Source: a virus
DNA: 64,000 bases
Virus record (IMG/VR): IMGVR_UViG_3300023273_000760
Span: 1-64,000 of that record
Strand: one strand, 5' to 3'
Positions 63,309-64,000 of the stretch are shown here, piece after piece. A model generated the notes under the pieces. It worked only from the letters and a program-made list of their open reading frames with translations, made no database searches and was not told the origin of the DNA. The position numbers and the translations under genes were made by a program. Numbering within the stretch: position 1 is the stretch's first letter; each line of letters begins with the position of its first letter.

Positions 63309-64000
63309 AGATATTAACAAGTTCGGTCAACGCACAATGTTAGACACACAGTTGTTTAATGTTAGTTGGATACTTGGACGTTTTTGTAATTACAAATGTA
63401 GTTACTGCTGGCCATATGCTAATACAGATAAACCTGATCATCAAGACTTAACCGTTTATAAAAATACTATTGATGAAATAAAACGTCAAGCACGAGAAAA
63501 TGGATTCACTGATTTTCATTTTAGTTTTAGCGGAGGAGAACCTACTGCCTATAAATACTTTGGGGAGATTATAGATCATTACTGTAGTGATACAGTACCT
63601 GAATATCAAAGTATACACATGACTACAAATTTGTCACCGGGCAGTAAGTGGTGGAATACTTTTATAAAGAATACTAAGAGTTTACAACGTCGAAGTGTTA
63701 CAGCAAGTTTCCATGCAGAGTTTGCTAATGAACAAGAGTTTGGAGATAAATGTCTTCAATTAATGAAGGACGGAGTATATGTTACAATTAATCAAGTTAT
63801 GGTTCCAGAGCAGTTTGACGAGTATCTTGAAAGATGTCAAAGATTTGCCGACAGAGGAATCAATGTTACGGTTAAGCCGCAATCAGATCCTACTGCGTCA
63901 TTTGTGGTCAATAGTTACACGGAAGAACAGTTAAAAATTATGCAACAAGGATTTCCACAACATATACAAGATGAGGAAGTCTATCAGATTAAATTAACAG
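63287..64000 (+). CDS. Radical SAM protein, cut by the window edge
   Basis: The frame starts at the ATG 63287-63289 inside the preceding gene and stays open to the end of the window (at least 238 codons). The cluster motif CNYKCSYC lies at Cys34, Cys38 and Cys41, and FSGGEPTAY at residues 81-89 supplies GGE. The later FHAEFANEQEFGDK and TINQVMVPEQFDEYLE are typical barrel strands. It is a second radical SAM protein in the cluster and lacks the N-terminal Cys-rich extension seen in the first. The substrate is unknown. Confidence 0.82.

Noticed and set aside
1-64000. CRISPR arrays, tRNA genes, integrase or attachment sites
   Set aside because: No regularly spaced repeats, cloverleaf sequences, recombinase motifs or att-like duplications were found by reading. 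A tRNA search program would be needed to exclude tRNAs fully.

Overview
The window looks like part of the genome of a marine T4-like myovirus of the cyanomyophage/pelagimyophage kind. It is AT-rich. It carries recognisable homologues of T4 head genes (gp20, gp21, gp22, gp23 and an acidic prohead core protein), tail and baseplate genes (gp26, gp48/54-like, gp53, gp5, gp25, gp6), recombination genes (gp46, gp47) and the late sigma factor gp55. Late-promoter boxes of the T4 type (TATAAATA and one- or two-base variants) precede many transcription units. No tRNA, integrase, photosynthesis gene or CRISPR array was seen. The host cannot be fixed from the sequence.

Layout. 1-288: possible 3' end of a gene entering from the left, then a terminator. 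289-9420 (minus): head morphogenesis genes, portal and tape measure. 9488-10632 (plus): gp26 and a start-less gp51-like frame that overlaps it in the -1 frame. 10681-13529 (minus): two Gly/Ala-rich proteins that may be packaged in the virion. 13593-14250: a small gene, then a gene-poor stretch rich in hairpins that looks like a structured RNA. 14255-18596 (minus): a GIY-YIG endonuclease, a small protein, gp46, gp47 and gp55. 18678-50152 (plus): the baseplate and fibre operon. It is dominated by a 4,962-residue protein in the gene-7 position, followed by three paralogous fibre proteins. 50248-64000: an accessory cluster of tightly overlapping genes in three blocks (plus, minus, plus).

The accessory cluster holds two DxD-type glycosyltransferases, two VDGD-type glycosyltransferase-like proteins, two proteins sharing a C-terminal EKT motif, two SGNH-like hydrolases, two 2-oxoglutarate/Fe(II) oxygenases and two radical SAM proteins. 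It also holds a nucleotide-sugar dehydrogenase, a miniature DegT/StrS-type aminotransferase and an arginine:X amidinotransferase. The aminotransferase/amidinotransferase pair recalls the amination plus guanidinylation logic of streptomycin aminocyclitol synthesis. The cluster plausibly makes or attaches an unusual sugar, cyclitol or small molecule on the virion or host surface. This is inference from families and order only.

The strongest unusual signals are: (1) a probable programmed -1 frameshift joining gp26 to a gp51-like domain beside the tape-measure gene; (2) the minus-strand amination/guanidinylation operon inside a cluster where most families occur twice; (3) a structured RNA candidate at about 13.9-14.25 kb; (4) the giant baseplate protein with a split seven-repeat propeller and carbohydrate-binding-like modules; (5) late promoters placed 5-7 nt before start codons, which suggests leaderless late mRNAs; (6) a one-base frameshift near the start of gene 22.
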